Below are positions 24,864 through 32,621 of a DNA stretch of 56,592 nucleotides, one piece after another. The notes beneath the pieces are model-generated. The model had not been told where the DNA came from and did not search any database. It saw nothing but the letters and a program-made list of their open reading frames with translations. The DNA is from Lentisphaerota bacterium (GTDB lineage Bacteria > Verrucomicrobiota > Kiritimatiellia > RFP12 > UBA1067), in contig SUWC01000011.1 in assembly GCA_015061665.1 (NCBI GenBank), positions 1 through 56,592 on the forward strand. The letters are read 5' to 3'. Made by a program: the position numbers and the translations under genes. Each line of letters opens with the position of its first letter. Position 1 is the first letter of the stretch.

Positions 24864-26725
24864 AGATCGGCAACTGCATCAAGCTTGAGACATACGGAGA
24901 ATCCCACGCCCCTTTCATCGGCATGCGGATGGAGGGATTCCCCGAAGGCGAAAAGGTCGACATCGACAAACTCCAGGCTTTCATGGAAAGGCGCGCGCCA
25001 GGGCGCGACGCGATGTCCACCCCCAGGTTCGAGGCCGACAAGCCAGAGTTCAAGTCAGGAATAGCCGACGGCGTTACTACAGGCTCTCCGATCGAGGCTA
25101 TAATCCTCAATACGAACACGCGCTCGGGCGACTACGAAAAAACCGTCCCGCGGCCTGGCCATGCGGACTTCCCCAACTACGTCAAGACGGGGCGCATCCC
25201 CGCAGGCGGCGGAGCGAACTCCGGGCGCCTCACAGCGGCGATGTGCATTGCGGGCGGACTGTGCCTCCAGGCGCTGGAAAGGCGCGGCATATCCGTTTCG
25301 GCGCGCATCGAAACGGTCGGCGACATAATGTCCGCAAAGGAAGAAGGAGATTCCGTCGGCGGAACGATATGCGCGACGGTGACGGGCGTTCCCGTCGGTC
25401 TCGGCGGCGCGATGTTCGACGGCATTGACGGCGCGCTCGCGCAGGCGCTGTTCGGCATCCCTGGACTTCGCGCGTTCGAGATCGGCAACGGTTTCGCGTG
25501 CGCATCGCTCAAGGGCTCCGAGAACAACGACGCATTCGCGATTCGCGACGGCAAGGTCGTGACGCTGACGAATCGTCACGGCGGCGTCTTGGGTGGAATG
25601 ACAACGGGCATGCCGATCGAGCTGCGCGTGGCGATGAAGCCCACTCCGTCGATCTACAAGGAGCAGAAGAGCGTCGACCTCAAGACGATGACGGAGACGA
25701 CGCTTGTTGTCCGCGGCAGGCACGATCCCTGCATCGCGCGGCGCGCCCTTCCTGTCGTAGAGGCGCTTGTCGCGTTCACGGTCTTTGACGCAGTGGTTGC
25801 AGAGGAAGGCAATGTGGCCTACGGTCCGCTGAGCGATCCCAAGAACGTCGTCATCGACGGAAACGTCGCGAAGCTCTACCCCGAACTGGCAAAGAACGCA
25901 ATCTACGTCATTCCGTCGGGAGAGGAGAACAAGACGATCGCGACCGTCGCAGCGCTCTGGAGCGCGTTTGCGAAGGCGGGGCTTGGACGAAAGGACTGCG
26001 TCACCGCGATCGGCGGAGGCGTTACGTGCGACCTCACCGGATTCGCCGCCGCAACGTTCATGCGAGGAATAGACTGGATCAACTGTCCGACCACCCTTCT
26101 CGCGATGGTCGACGCATCCTACGGCGGAAAGACTGCCTGCGACCTGCCCGAGGGGAAGAACCTTGCAGGGGCGTTTCATCCGCCGCGGAAGGTCTGCATC
26201 GACACGCGGTTCCTGAAGACCCTTCCGCTGAAGATCCTTGCGGACGGCAAAGCCGAGATGATAAAGCACGAGGTGATCGGCGGACTTGAGCACGAACACG
26301 ACGTCTCCGGAATTCCGACGGCAGAGGAGCTTCGCAGAAACCTCGGGGTGAAGATAGGAATAGTGCGACGCGATCCGAACGAGAAGACAGGCGAGAGGAT
26401 CAAGCTGAACGCCGGGCACACCGTTGCGCATGCGATCGAGAAGGCGTCTTCCTACAGCATATCGCACGGCGAGGCGGTTGCAATCGGATGCGTCGAGGAG
26501 GCGCGCCTTGCGGAGCGCATGGGACTCGCCGCAGAAGGATGGTCCGATGAGCTAGCGGCGCGGTTCAGGTGTGCAGGGCTCCCCACCGAACTTCCGGACG
26601 GCATGACCTTCGACTCGCTTCGTCCGCTTATGAAAGGCGACAAGAAGCGCGAAGGCAACACCATCGTCTTCGCGCTCCCGTGCGGCTGGGGCGACGTCCG
26701 CCCAACCACAATCACCCTAGGCTAA
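24860..26725 (+). CDS. Fused chorismate synthase / 3-dehydroquinate synthase
   Basis: 621 aa in one open frame from GTG 24860 (GTGA overlap with the DUF4340 gene). Residues ~1-316 are chorismate synthase: ETYGESHAPFIG, RRAPGRDAMSTPRFEADKPE, PRPGHADF, EGDSVGG, RHDPCIARRALPVVEAL. Residues ~325-621 are 3-dehydroquinate synthase: PSGEENKT, GGGVTCDLTGFAAATFMRG, PTTLLAMVDASYGGKT, GKNLAGAF, AEMIKHE, GHTVAHAIE and SHGEAVAIG, so the metal ligands (Glu, His, His) and the Lys of GGKT are kept. These are shikimate steps 7 and 2. Both halves are shorter than the free enzymes: AroC lacks some 25-40 residues in its middle and AroB most of the first ~50. A fusion of the first (AroB) and last (AroC) enzymes differs from the AROM order. 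Domain calls are firm; activity of both is inferred. Confidence 0.93.
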   Translation: MKIGNCIKLETYGESHAPFIGMRMEGFPEGEKVDIDKLQAFMERRAPGRDAMSTPRFEADKPEFKSGIADGVTTGSPIEAIILNTNTRSGDYEKTVPRPGHADFPNYVKTGRIPAGGGANSGRLTAAMCIAGGLCLQALERRGISVSARIETVGDIMSAKEEGDSVGGTICATVTGVPVGLGGAMFDGIDGALAQALFGIPGLRAFEIGNGFACASLKGSENNDAFAIRDGKVVTLTNRHGGVLGGMTTGMPIELRVAMKPTPSIYKEQKSVDLKTMTETTLVVRGRHDPCIARRALPVVEALVAFTVFDAVVAEEGNVAYGPLSDPKNVVIDGNVAKLYPELAKNAIYVIPSGEENKTIATVAALWSAFAKAGLGRKDCVTAIGGGVTCDLTGFAAATFMRGIDWINCPTTLLAMVDASYGGKTACDLPEGKNLAGAFHPPRKVCIDTRFLKTLPLKILADGKAEMIKHEVIGGLEHEHDVSGIPTAEELRRNLGVKIGIVRRDPNEKTGERIKLNAGHTVAHAIEKASSYSISHGEAVAIGCVEEARLAERMGLAAEGWSDELAARFRCAGLPTELPDGMTFDSLRPLMKGDKKREGNTIVFALPCGWGDVRPTTITLG

Positions 26726-26736
26726 ACATCTGTCAG

Positions 26737-27222
26737 TCAGAACGTGCGGCGGAGGCCTAGGGAAAAAGAGTAGGCCATCCAGGCGCCGTTGCCGACGACG
26801 AGGGTTGCGTCGGACTGGAACCGAAGCGACCAGCGGTCGTCAATGTTCCAGAACGCGCCGGCGCCTGCGTATGGACCTGCGCCGCAGTCGTCAAGCCACC
26901 CTTTCGCGCCGTAGACGAAAAAAGGATCAAGCCGCTCGTAGCCCCACCAGTGCCAGAGAAAACCGGCGGATAGTCCGGCATATCTCTCGATCCACGAGAC
27001 GGACGCCTCGAAAGTCCACATTTCGGAAATGTAGTACCCGGCCGTCACCTCTGCGCCCACGGCGTGGCGCATGGGCGAGCCGCCCTGCGGAAGCACGGTG
27101 CAGACCCCGGATCCTACATGCCAGCGGTCGAACTCATACTCTTCGGACTCGTCAGCACGCGCGACCGTCGCGATCGCAAGGGCAAAAGACGAAGCCAGCA
27201 AAGACAATTTCAGCAAGCGCAT
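26737..27222 (-). CDS. Small outer-membrane beta-barrel-like protein
   Basis: 161 aa with a signal peptide (LLASSFALAIATVARA). The rest is alternating aromatic/polar beta strands (VGAEVTAGYYISEMWTFEAS, LSAGFLWHWWGYERLDPFFV, YAGAGAFWNIDDRWSLRFQS) and ends with a terminal Phe (GLRRTF), the hallmark recognised by the outer-membrane assembly machinery. SD GTGAGGGAAC. Last gene of the glyS-pilin-M24 run, 11 bp after the peptidase gene; convergent with aroCB. Function unknown. Confidence 0.75.
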   Translation of the reverse strand: MRLLKLSLLASSFALAIATVARADESEEYEFDRWHVGSGVCTVLPQGGSPMRHAVGAEVTAGYYISEMWTFEASVSWIERYAGLSAGFLWHWWGYERLDPFFVYGAKGWLDDCGAGPYAGAGAFWNIDDRWSLRFQSDATLVVGNGAWMAYSFSLGLRRTF

Positions 27223-27232
27223 CGCCGTTCCC

Positions 27233-28270
27233 TCACTTCGCGCTATGCGAAATCACTTCGCAGCCGGTCTCTGTGATAAGGACAAGATCCTCTATGCGGA
27301 CTCCAAGTTCGCCTGGAATATAGATGCCTGGCTCAATCGTGAGCGACATGCCCGCCTTGAGGACAACCTCCGACTTCTTGTGCGCGCCTGGCGCCTCGTG
27401 AATTTCAATGCCGACGCCGTGTCCCAGGGAATGGCCGAATTCCTTTTCGAAACCAGCCTTTTTGAGGAATCTGCGAACCTTGCGGTCGAGCGCACCGGCT
27501 GTAATGCCGGCCTTTGCGGACTCGATGCCGAGCATGTTGGCAGCAAGGACGAGGTCATAAATCTTCTTGTACTTGCGGGACGGCTTCGCGGGGACAATAT
27601 TGCGCGTCATATCCGAGCAGTATCCGTCAAGCTTTACGCCCATGTCGACAAGAATAGGCTCCTTGCCGTCCCAAACCGTGTCGTCCGGCACATGGTGGCA
27701 CTCAGCGGCGTTAGCGCCGACGCAGACGATCGTCGAGAACGCCTCGCCTTCGCCCTTTTCAATCATCATGTGGCGGATGATCCTGGCCATCTCGAGCTCG
27801 GTCATGCCCTTCCTGAACGACTTGCGGGCCTCATTCCATATTTCGTCGTTGAGCTTCTCCGCAGCGCGGAGGCGATCCAGCTCCTCAGGGGTCTTGACCG
27901 CGCGCAGCTCCGAAAGCACGTCGCCGACGTTGACAAAACGCGCGCCCTTGAACGTCTTCTTGAAGTTCTCCAGCTTCGCAACCGAAATTGCGTTCTCGAA
28001 TCCGAGCTTCGTGGCCTTGACGGACGAAAGCTTCTTGAGGTCCCTGACTTTGATCCACGGCGCAACGCGCTCCACCATAGGAATGTAACGGAAGTCCGTA
28101 TGAAACACGGCCGATCCGTCCGCGCCTACTAGAACGACGGCGTTGTCGCAGTCGACTCCGGTAAGGCCCTTGACATTTGGCTCCGTGCAGACAAGAGCCG
28201 CGTCGAGCTTCTTTGCGGCTATGGCCTTTGCGAACTGGGCGAGTCTTTCCCCGAACGGGTTCTTCTTCAT
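27233..28270 (-). CDS. M24 family Xaa-Pro aminopeptidase
   Basis: 345 aa. Creatinase-like N-terminal domain (~1-125), then the pita-bread domain with the five metal ligands in order: DMGVKLDGYCSDMTR (Asp, Asp), FGHSLGHGVGIEIHEAP (His), MSLTIEPGIYIPGELGVRIED (Glu, Glu). Removes N-terminal residues next to proline in the cytoplasm. The ATG at 28270 overlaps the stop of the TadE-like gene by 4 bp, tying it to the pilin-like genes, though a functional link is not evident. Confidence 0.92.
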   Translation of the reverse strand: MKKNPFGERLAQFAKAIAAKKLDAALVCTEPNVKGLTGVDCDNAVVLVGADGSAVFHTDFRYIPMVERVAPWIKVRDLKKLSSVKATKLGFENAISVAKLENFKKTFKGARFVNVGDVLSELRAVKTPEELDRLRAAEKLNDEIWNEARKSFRKGMTELEMARIIRHMMIEKGEGEAFSTIVCVGANAAECHHVPDDTVWDGKEPILVDMGVKLDGYCSDMTRNIVPAKPSRKYKKIYDLVLAANMLGIESAKAGITAGALDRKVRRFLKKAGFEKEFGHSLGHGVGIEIHEAPGAHKKSEVVLKAGMSLTIEPGIYIPGELGVRIEDLVLITETGCEVISHSAK

Positions 28271-28587
28271 GGCAACTGTAGCTCCTTCATTGTTGGTATG
28301 TGGACCGATTCTTCAACCTTGATCGTATCCTCGGGCAGCAGCCAATCTGCCGCAAAAGGCTCGACAGGGACCTCGAGATTCGAGGAGGCGCTGCAGTACG
28401 TCTCGTCTACGCCTGACGAAACAAGAGCCGTTGAACCCGCGCGGGAACGCAGGTCGCGCTGTTCGTCGAGTGACTGGACGATATAGGCGGAAAAGGTGAA
28501 AAGCGCGGCGAGAACGAGTGCAAGCGCAAACATCCCGGCCGCAAGCTCGACCATGGCCTGGCCTCTATGCATGCGCCTAGTGTCCAT
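28267..28587 (-). CDS. TadE-like pseudopilin
   Basis: 106 aa. RGQAMVELAAGMFALALVL near the N-terminus is a class IV prepilin-type motif (cleavage after Gly, Glu at +5) followed by a hydrophobic helix, as in TadE proteins; the C-terminal part is short and polar. An ATG at 28587 overlaps the TadG-like gene by 11 bp; an internal ATG at 28572 is also possible. Likely a minor pilin or envelope protein processed by a prepilin peptidase not found in this window. Confidence 0.75.
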   Translation of the reverse strand: MDTRRMHRGQAMVELAAGMFALALVLAALFTFSAYIVQSLDEQRDLRSRAGSTALVSSGVDETYCSASSNLEVPVEPFAADWLLPEDTIKVEESVHIPTMKELQLP

Positions 28588-29989
28588 GGCTTGTGCCTCC
28601 GCTTGCCCTGCCTCCGCCAGTTGGCCTTACGCACGTGCCGGAGTTGAACCGCAGCCAGACAACGCCGCGTTCATGGAACGACTTCTGCTCCCACGTCTCG
28701 AGCTGGTTGCAGTAGTAGCACAGCGGGTTGTGGTACGGTCCATGCGCCATATATGTCGGCAGATGGTTGCGAACATGGTCCACCCATTCGAAATCAGCAG
28801 ACCCGAGGTCTGCGCCTGCAACGGCGTCAAGCGCGACAAGGCGGACGTCGGTGAATGCGGGAACGACGAAGAACGAATGCGCGGTCACGGTCGAGACACC
28901 CCCAGGGAGATCGAGCACGCCAAACGGCTTCGCCGCGGCGCTCCACGTCAGGTCGACGGATGTGTCGTTGGAGAAGGAATCGGCGCTTCTGACTGCACGG
29001 CAAACAGCCGCGCAACCGCGGACGTTATACTCCGGCTTGACCTCGCCGACTATGGGGAAGTCTCCGTCTACGTCTTCGCCTGCGAGGTGGAGTCCGTCAA
29101 ACCACTGTCCCCATTCATTGCTTTCGTAGAAGAACCACACCTGGTCCCTGTTCGTGATGACATAAGATTCAAGAATATCGTCCTCCGTAAGCTGGAGGCG
29201 TCCATAGCGGCTAGCCAGATCGATGATCTCCTGGGTAGTGAAGACGTCAGTCAGCGCACACTTTACGGCCTGAACGTGAAGCGAAAAGATTTCGCTGTTC
29301 ACCATGGATTCGCGCGGGGGCGGCGGAAGCGGGGCCCAGTCGTGGAAGGAACTATAGTCCTGAAGGAGTCCGTAGCAGTTGAAGAAGAACCAGCACCAGT
29401 CTGTTCCGCCGATTGCATAGTAGAAATGGCGGTTGAGAAGCATGTGCCCTGCGTGGGCGTCGTAGAACTCCATGTTGTCGGGTCCGATCGCCAGTCCGCT
29501 CGAAATGACCGTCTCGATCGCGGTCGCGTAGTCTGTCCAAGCGCCTGGATAAGACTCGGCATAGGGATCGCCGTCATCGCCTCCGCCGGCATAGACCAAA
29601 CGGACATCCTGGATGTGCTGGCGCAGTATCTTTGAAAACTCGTCGCGGACGGGAAGCCCGTTCTTCTTCGCAGCCTTGTTCGCGAGATCTAGCGCCTCGA
29701 CGGGCTGAAGGAGCGCTATCCTGCGCTGGATAAGCTGTATTTCGTCGCAGAGATTAACGTCGTTGTCGATGGCCGCGGCGATATGCTCGAAATTGAGTCG
29801 GCCGATCTCGTTAAGGGCCGAGCCCTGCTTGCGCGCCGCAGCGAGGGCAGCGGCGTCCCCCCCGTTCTGCAGGCGGTTGCGGGTGCGCACCGCAAGGAAA
29901 GTATCGACATTTAGGAGAACAAGAAGAAAGATGGCGACGATCGTCATCAGGAGATAAAGCGCGACCTGTCCACTCTCGAAACGTTTCAT
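28577..29989 (-). CDS. TadG-like protein (Flp pilus-assembly N-terminal domain)
   Basis: 470 aa. MKRFESGQVALYLLMTIVAI begins a TadG-like N-terminus with one membrane helix (residues ~10-30) followed by RLQNGGDAAALAAARKQGS, the conserved N-terminal Tad pattern. The long remainder is predicted extracytoplasmic and is not recognised. Starts 3 bp after the preceding TadE-like gene. Again the helix is preceded by Gly-Gln. Confidence 0.78.
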   Translation of the reverse strand: MKRFESGQVALYLLMTIVAIFLLVLLNVDTFLAVRTRNRLQNGGDAAALAAARKQGSALNEIGRLNFEHIAAAIDNDVNLCDEIQLIQRRIALLQPVEALDLANKAAKKNGLPVRDEFSKILRQHIQDVRLVYAGGGDDGDPYAESYPGAWTDYATAIETVISSGLAIGPDNMEFYDAHAGHMLLNRHFYYAIGGTDWCWFFFNCYGLLQDYSSFHDWAPLPPPPRESMVNSEIFSLHVQAVKCALTDVFTTQEIIDLASRYGRLQLTEDDILESYVITNRDQVWFFYESNEWGQWFDGLHLAGEDVDGDFPIVGEVKPEYNVRGCAAVCRAVRSADSFSNDTSVDLTWSAAAKPFGVLDLPGGVSTVTAHSFFVVPAFTDVRLVALDAVAGADLGSADFEWVDHVRNHLPTYMAHGPYHNPLCYYCNQLETWEQKSFHERGVVWLRFNSGTCVRPTGGGRASGGTSHGH

Positions 29990-29992
29990 CGG

Positions 29993-30472
29993 TCAAAGCC
30001 CCTGGTCGTTCATGTAAAGCGGGAAGTGCGACTCGACTTCTGCGGAACCGTCCATGCTCCATTCCTCCGTGTCCATGAGAATCTCGGAGCGCACGACGGG
30101 GGAGAGACCGGCTCCGGACGTCAGGTCCACATCCATTGTGCGCCAGCGGTCGTACTCAAGGATGCCGCGCGCCCTTCCCTCGCCTTCGGCGGCGAGGTAG
30201 ATGGGCACGCGCGAAACCTCGTCTATGTCCTCCTCGGGCCAGACGCGCTTTCCCGCGACGGGGATCATCGCGACTCTGGCCGACTTGAGGCACATATAGT
30301 CGTTGAAGCCAACGGACTTCGCGCGCGCGGCCCTGGCCGCGGCGTGGTCGAGGAGAATCCGCGACGTCAGCATGTTCATCAGCTGAAATAGAAACAACAG
30401 GAGGAACGTGATGAAAATCGCCGCAAGAAGGGTCTCGACCATCGCCTGGCCTTTTCGCAGGCGGAGGGTCAA
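29993..30472 (-). CDS. TadE-like pseudopilin, probable TTG start
   Basis: 159 aa if started at TTG 30472, which overlaps the Flp stop by 4 bp (TTGA); ATG 30442 is the next option. KGQAMVETLLAAIFITFLLL carries the Gly-Gln prepilin motif and hydrophobic helix. Then LDHAAARAARAKSVGFNDYM and a beta-rich tail with SEILMDTEEW. Readings that begin further upstream run through the Flp gene and are artefacts. Member of the same five-gene pilin-like run. Confidence 0.72.
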   Translation of the reverse strand: MTLRLRKGQAMVETLLAAIFITFLLLFLFQLMNMLTSRILLDHAAARAARAKSVGFNDYMCLKSARVAMIPVAGKRVWPEEDIDEVSRVPIYLAAEGEGRARGILEYDRWRTMDVDLTSGAGLSPVVRSEILMDTEEWSMDGSAEVESHFPLYMNDQGL

Positions 30473-30687
30473 TCCTCTCCCAGGCTCTTTATCGTATCCT
30501 CGGTGATGTTCTCGACGGCCTGCTTCGCGCTCTCGCCTTCCTGGTCGGAAAGCGCACCCGCGACGCCCGCGCCCTTGCGTCCGATGGCGCGGCTGACAAA
30601 AGTGAACACTCCGATGAGTGAAATGGCAATGAGAGCGACGATGATGATGTATTCGACCATCGTCTGTCCTTTTTTCATCTTCTTCAT
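30469..30687 (-). CDS. Flp-type pilin
   Basis: 72 aa from ATG 30687 (SD AAAGGAGC). MKKMKKGQTMVEYIIIVALI has the Flp signature G|QTMVEY (Glu+5, Tyr+6) and a single hydrophobic helix; the mature chain ends in an acidic, helical tail. Flp pilins polymerise into thin adhesive pili exported by the Tad machinery; no Tad ATPase, platform or secretin gene is present here. Confidence 0.85.
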   Translation of the reverse strand: MKKMKKGQTMVEYIIIVALIAISLIGVFTFVSRAIGRKGAGVAGALSDQEGESAKQAVENITEDTIKSLGED

Positions 30688-30716
30688 GATTGCTCCTTTG
30701 TTTTGTTTCAAGTCGT

Positions 30717-30866
30717 TTACGGATAATCGGACCGCACAAGGCGCTCTGTTCGCGCCGTCGAATGCTTCGCCGCGGCGATGACGTGCCACATGACTGCGAC
30801 GACGACGAGCATGGCCGCAAGGGTCAGGACATATTCGACCATTGTCTGTCCGCGCCTCGCCGTCAT
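30717..30866 (-). CDS. Second small Flp-like pilin (49 aa)
   Basis: Short gene from ATG 30866, 12 bp after glyS, with SD GAGGAGG. It reads MTARRGQTMVEYVLTLAAML, then VVVAVMWHV and a basic tail ending VRSDYP. It shares the GQTMVEY cleavage signature with the next gene. Thirty bp separate it from the Flp pilin start. Length is near the lower limit of Flp pilins. Confidence 0.75.
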   Translation of the reverse strand: MTARRGQTMVEYVLTLAAMLVVVAVMWHVIAAAKHSTARTERLVRSDYP

Positions 30867-30878
30867 CGCCTAGCCTCC

Positions 30879-32522
30879 TCAGAACTCAAGCGCCTCGTAC
30901 ATCATTGCGAGGAACTCGGGGTACGCCATGCGCTTCTGCTCCATGGAGTCGCGCTCACGGACGGTGAACGTTCCATCCTGGACGGTCTGCGCGTCTACGG
31001 TGATGCACCACGGCGTTCCAGCCTCGTCCTGCCTGCGGTAGCGGCGGCCGATCGCACCCGAGACGTCCCACATCACGTTGACCTTCTTCTGAAGCTTCGT
31101 GAAGATTTCGCGCGCAATGCGGTCCTGGTCGGGATCCTTCTTGATCAGCGGGAAGATGGCGACCTTGATCGGGGCGACCTTGGGCGAGAAGTGGAGAACC
31201 GTGCGAATGTCCTCCTTGCCCTTCTCGTCCGTCAGCTTCTGCTCCTCGTACGCCTCGCAGAGGAGCGCGAGCATCAGGCGGTCCACGCCTGCGGAAGGCT
31301 CGATCACGTGAGGGACGTACTTGCCGTCGAAGAGGTTCTCGCAGAACACCTTCGCCTTGGCGGAAATATCCGCCTTCTCCTCGTCTGTGAACGATATCTC
31401 TTTGCCGGCCTTGGCGGACGCGGCCTTCTGCTTGCGGTCGATCCATTCAGCCTGGGTCTTCGCGATGAAGGCGGACTTCTGCTCGTCCGTCAGCTTCTTG
31501 CACGCCTGCTTGAGCGGATCGTCGAACACTGTCTGCGGCACCTTTGAGTGGATCTGGTGCTGCGTGAGGTCAAAGTCGCTGCGGGCCGCAATGCCCTCGA
31601 GCTCCTGGCGCCCGAACGGGAAGTCGTACTCGATGTCGACGCAGGCGCGTGCGTAGTGCGCGAGTTCGTCCGGCTTCTGCCAGTACTCGACGAACTTCTC
31701 GGTCGGAAGTCCGACTGCGTTGAGGAACTTCTTGCGCTGCTCGACCCAGTACTTGTGCCAGACCTCCCAGCCCCAGTCGTCCTGCACGGGTCCGTTCAAG
31801 TCAGGATTGTCGGCAAGCGTCACGACATGGCCGTACTGAAGCTCGACGGCCTCGTCGGGACGGATGAAGAACTCAAGCTCCATCTGCTCGAACTCGCGCG
31901 AGCGGAACGTGTAGTTGCGGGGAGTTACCTCGTTGCGGAAGCTCTTGCCCATCTGCGCGATGCCGTACGGGACGGTCATGCGCGAGGTCGCAGTCACGTT
32001 GAGGAACTGCGCGAAGATCGCCTGCGCCGTCTCAGGACGGAGATAGGCGACGTTCGAGGGATCGTCGATCGGTCCGACGACCGTCTTGAACATGAGGTTG
32101 AACGGCTTGGGCTCCGTCAGCTCGCCGCCGCAGTACGGACAGAAGAACTCCGCCCCCGCCACCTTGGGCTGGGGCTTCTTCTTCTGGTCAGCGTAGATAT
32201 CCTTGACCTGGTCGGCCCGCATGAGCTTCTTGCAGTCCTTGCACATCGTCATCGGGTCGGCGAAAGTGTCGAGATGGCCCGACGCCTTCCAGATCTTCGG
32301 GTGCATGATGATCGTCGCGTCAAGGCCCGCGACGTCTTCGCGTCCGCGGACTGTGAACTGCCACCACGCCTGCTTGACGTTCTGCTTGAGCTCGCAGCCC
32401 AACGGACCGTAATCCCAGAACCCCGGCATGCCGCCGTAGATCTCGGAGGAATGATAAATGAAACCACGGCGCTTGCACAAAGCGCTCAGTGCGTCCAGAG
32501 ATGACTTGTTTTCTTCTGCCAT
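30879..32522 (-). CDS. glyS: Glycyl-tRNA synthetase, class II (homodimeric type)
   Basis: 547 aa. N-terminal RGFIYHSSEIYGGMPGFWDY, zinc-like CKDCKKL and FFCPYCGGEL, class II motif 2 with FRNEVTPRNYTFRSREFEQM, motif 3 region EPSAGVDRLMLALL, and a C-terminal anticodon domain (VAPIKVAIFPLIKKDPDQDR). Charges tRNA-Gly. The ATG lies 9 nt after TATAAT and has no SD, so the mRNA is probably leaderless. It heads the run that contains the pilin-like genes. Confidence 0.95.
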   Translation of the reverse strand: MAEENKSSLDALSALCKRRGFIYHSSEIYGGMPGFWDYGPLGCELKQNVKQAWWQFTVRGREDVAGLDATIIMHPKIWKASGHLDTFADPMTMCKDCKKLMRADQVKDIYADQKKKPQPKVAGAEFFCPYCGGELTEPKPFNLMFKTVVGPIDDPSNVAYLRPETAQAIFAQFLNVTATSRMTVPYGIAQMGKSFRNEVTPRNYTFRSREFEQMELEFFIRPDEAVELQYGHVVTLADNPDLNGPVQDDWGWEVWHKYWVEQRKKFLNAVGLPTEKFVEYWQKPDELAHYARACVDIEYDFPFGRQELEGIAARSDFDLTQHQIHSKVPQTVFDDPLKQACKKLTDEQKSAFIAKTQAEWIDRKQKAASAKAGKEISFTDEEKADISAKAKVFCENLFDGKYVPHVIEPSAGVDRLMLALLCEAYEEQKLTDEKGKEDIRTVLHFSPKVAPIKVAIFPLIKKDPDQDRIAREIFTKLQKKVNVMWDVSGAIGRRYRRQDEAGTPWCITVDAQTVQDGTFTVRERDSMEQKRMAYPEFLAMMYEALEF

Positions 32523-32531
32523 AGTTCTAAT

Positions 32532-32537
32532 ATTATA
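32532..32537 (-). promoter_or_regulatory. -10 box of glyS
   Basis: TATAAT on the minus strand, 9 nt from the ATG at 32522; no SD in between. Confidence 0.5.
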
Positions 32538-32556
32538 TCAAAAATCATTGTCGAAT

Positions 32557-32586
32557 GGGTAACCTCAATCTTACCCGTTCGGGTAA
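32557..32586. promoter_or_regulatory. Palindromic operator-like site ahead of the xylan operon
   Basis: A perfect inverted repeat TTACCCG-TT-CGGGTAA (32571-32586) ends directly before the -35 box of the xylanase gene, and a third half-site GGGTAA lies at 32557-32562. The position suits an activator or a repressor of the xylan operon, and it could also act on divergent glyS. Confidence 0.6.
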
Positions 32587-32615
32587 TTGTCGTGACGGGA
32601 AAATAATGGTAAAGT
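32587..32615 (+). promoter_or_regulatory. Promoter of the xylan operon
   Basis: TTGTCG (32587-32592), 17-bp spacer, TAAAGT (32610-32615), then 6 nt to ATG 32622. A leaderless message is predicted. Confidence 0.5.
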
Positions 32616-32621
32616 ATAGGC

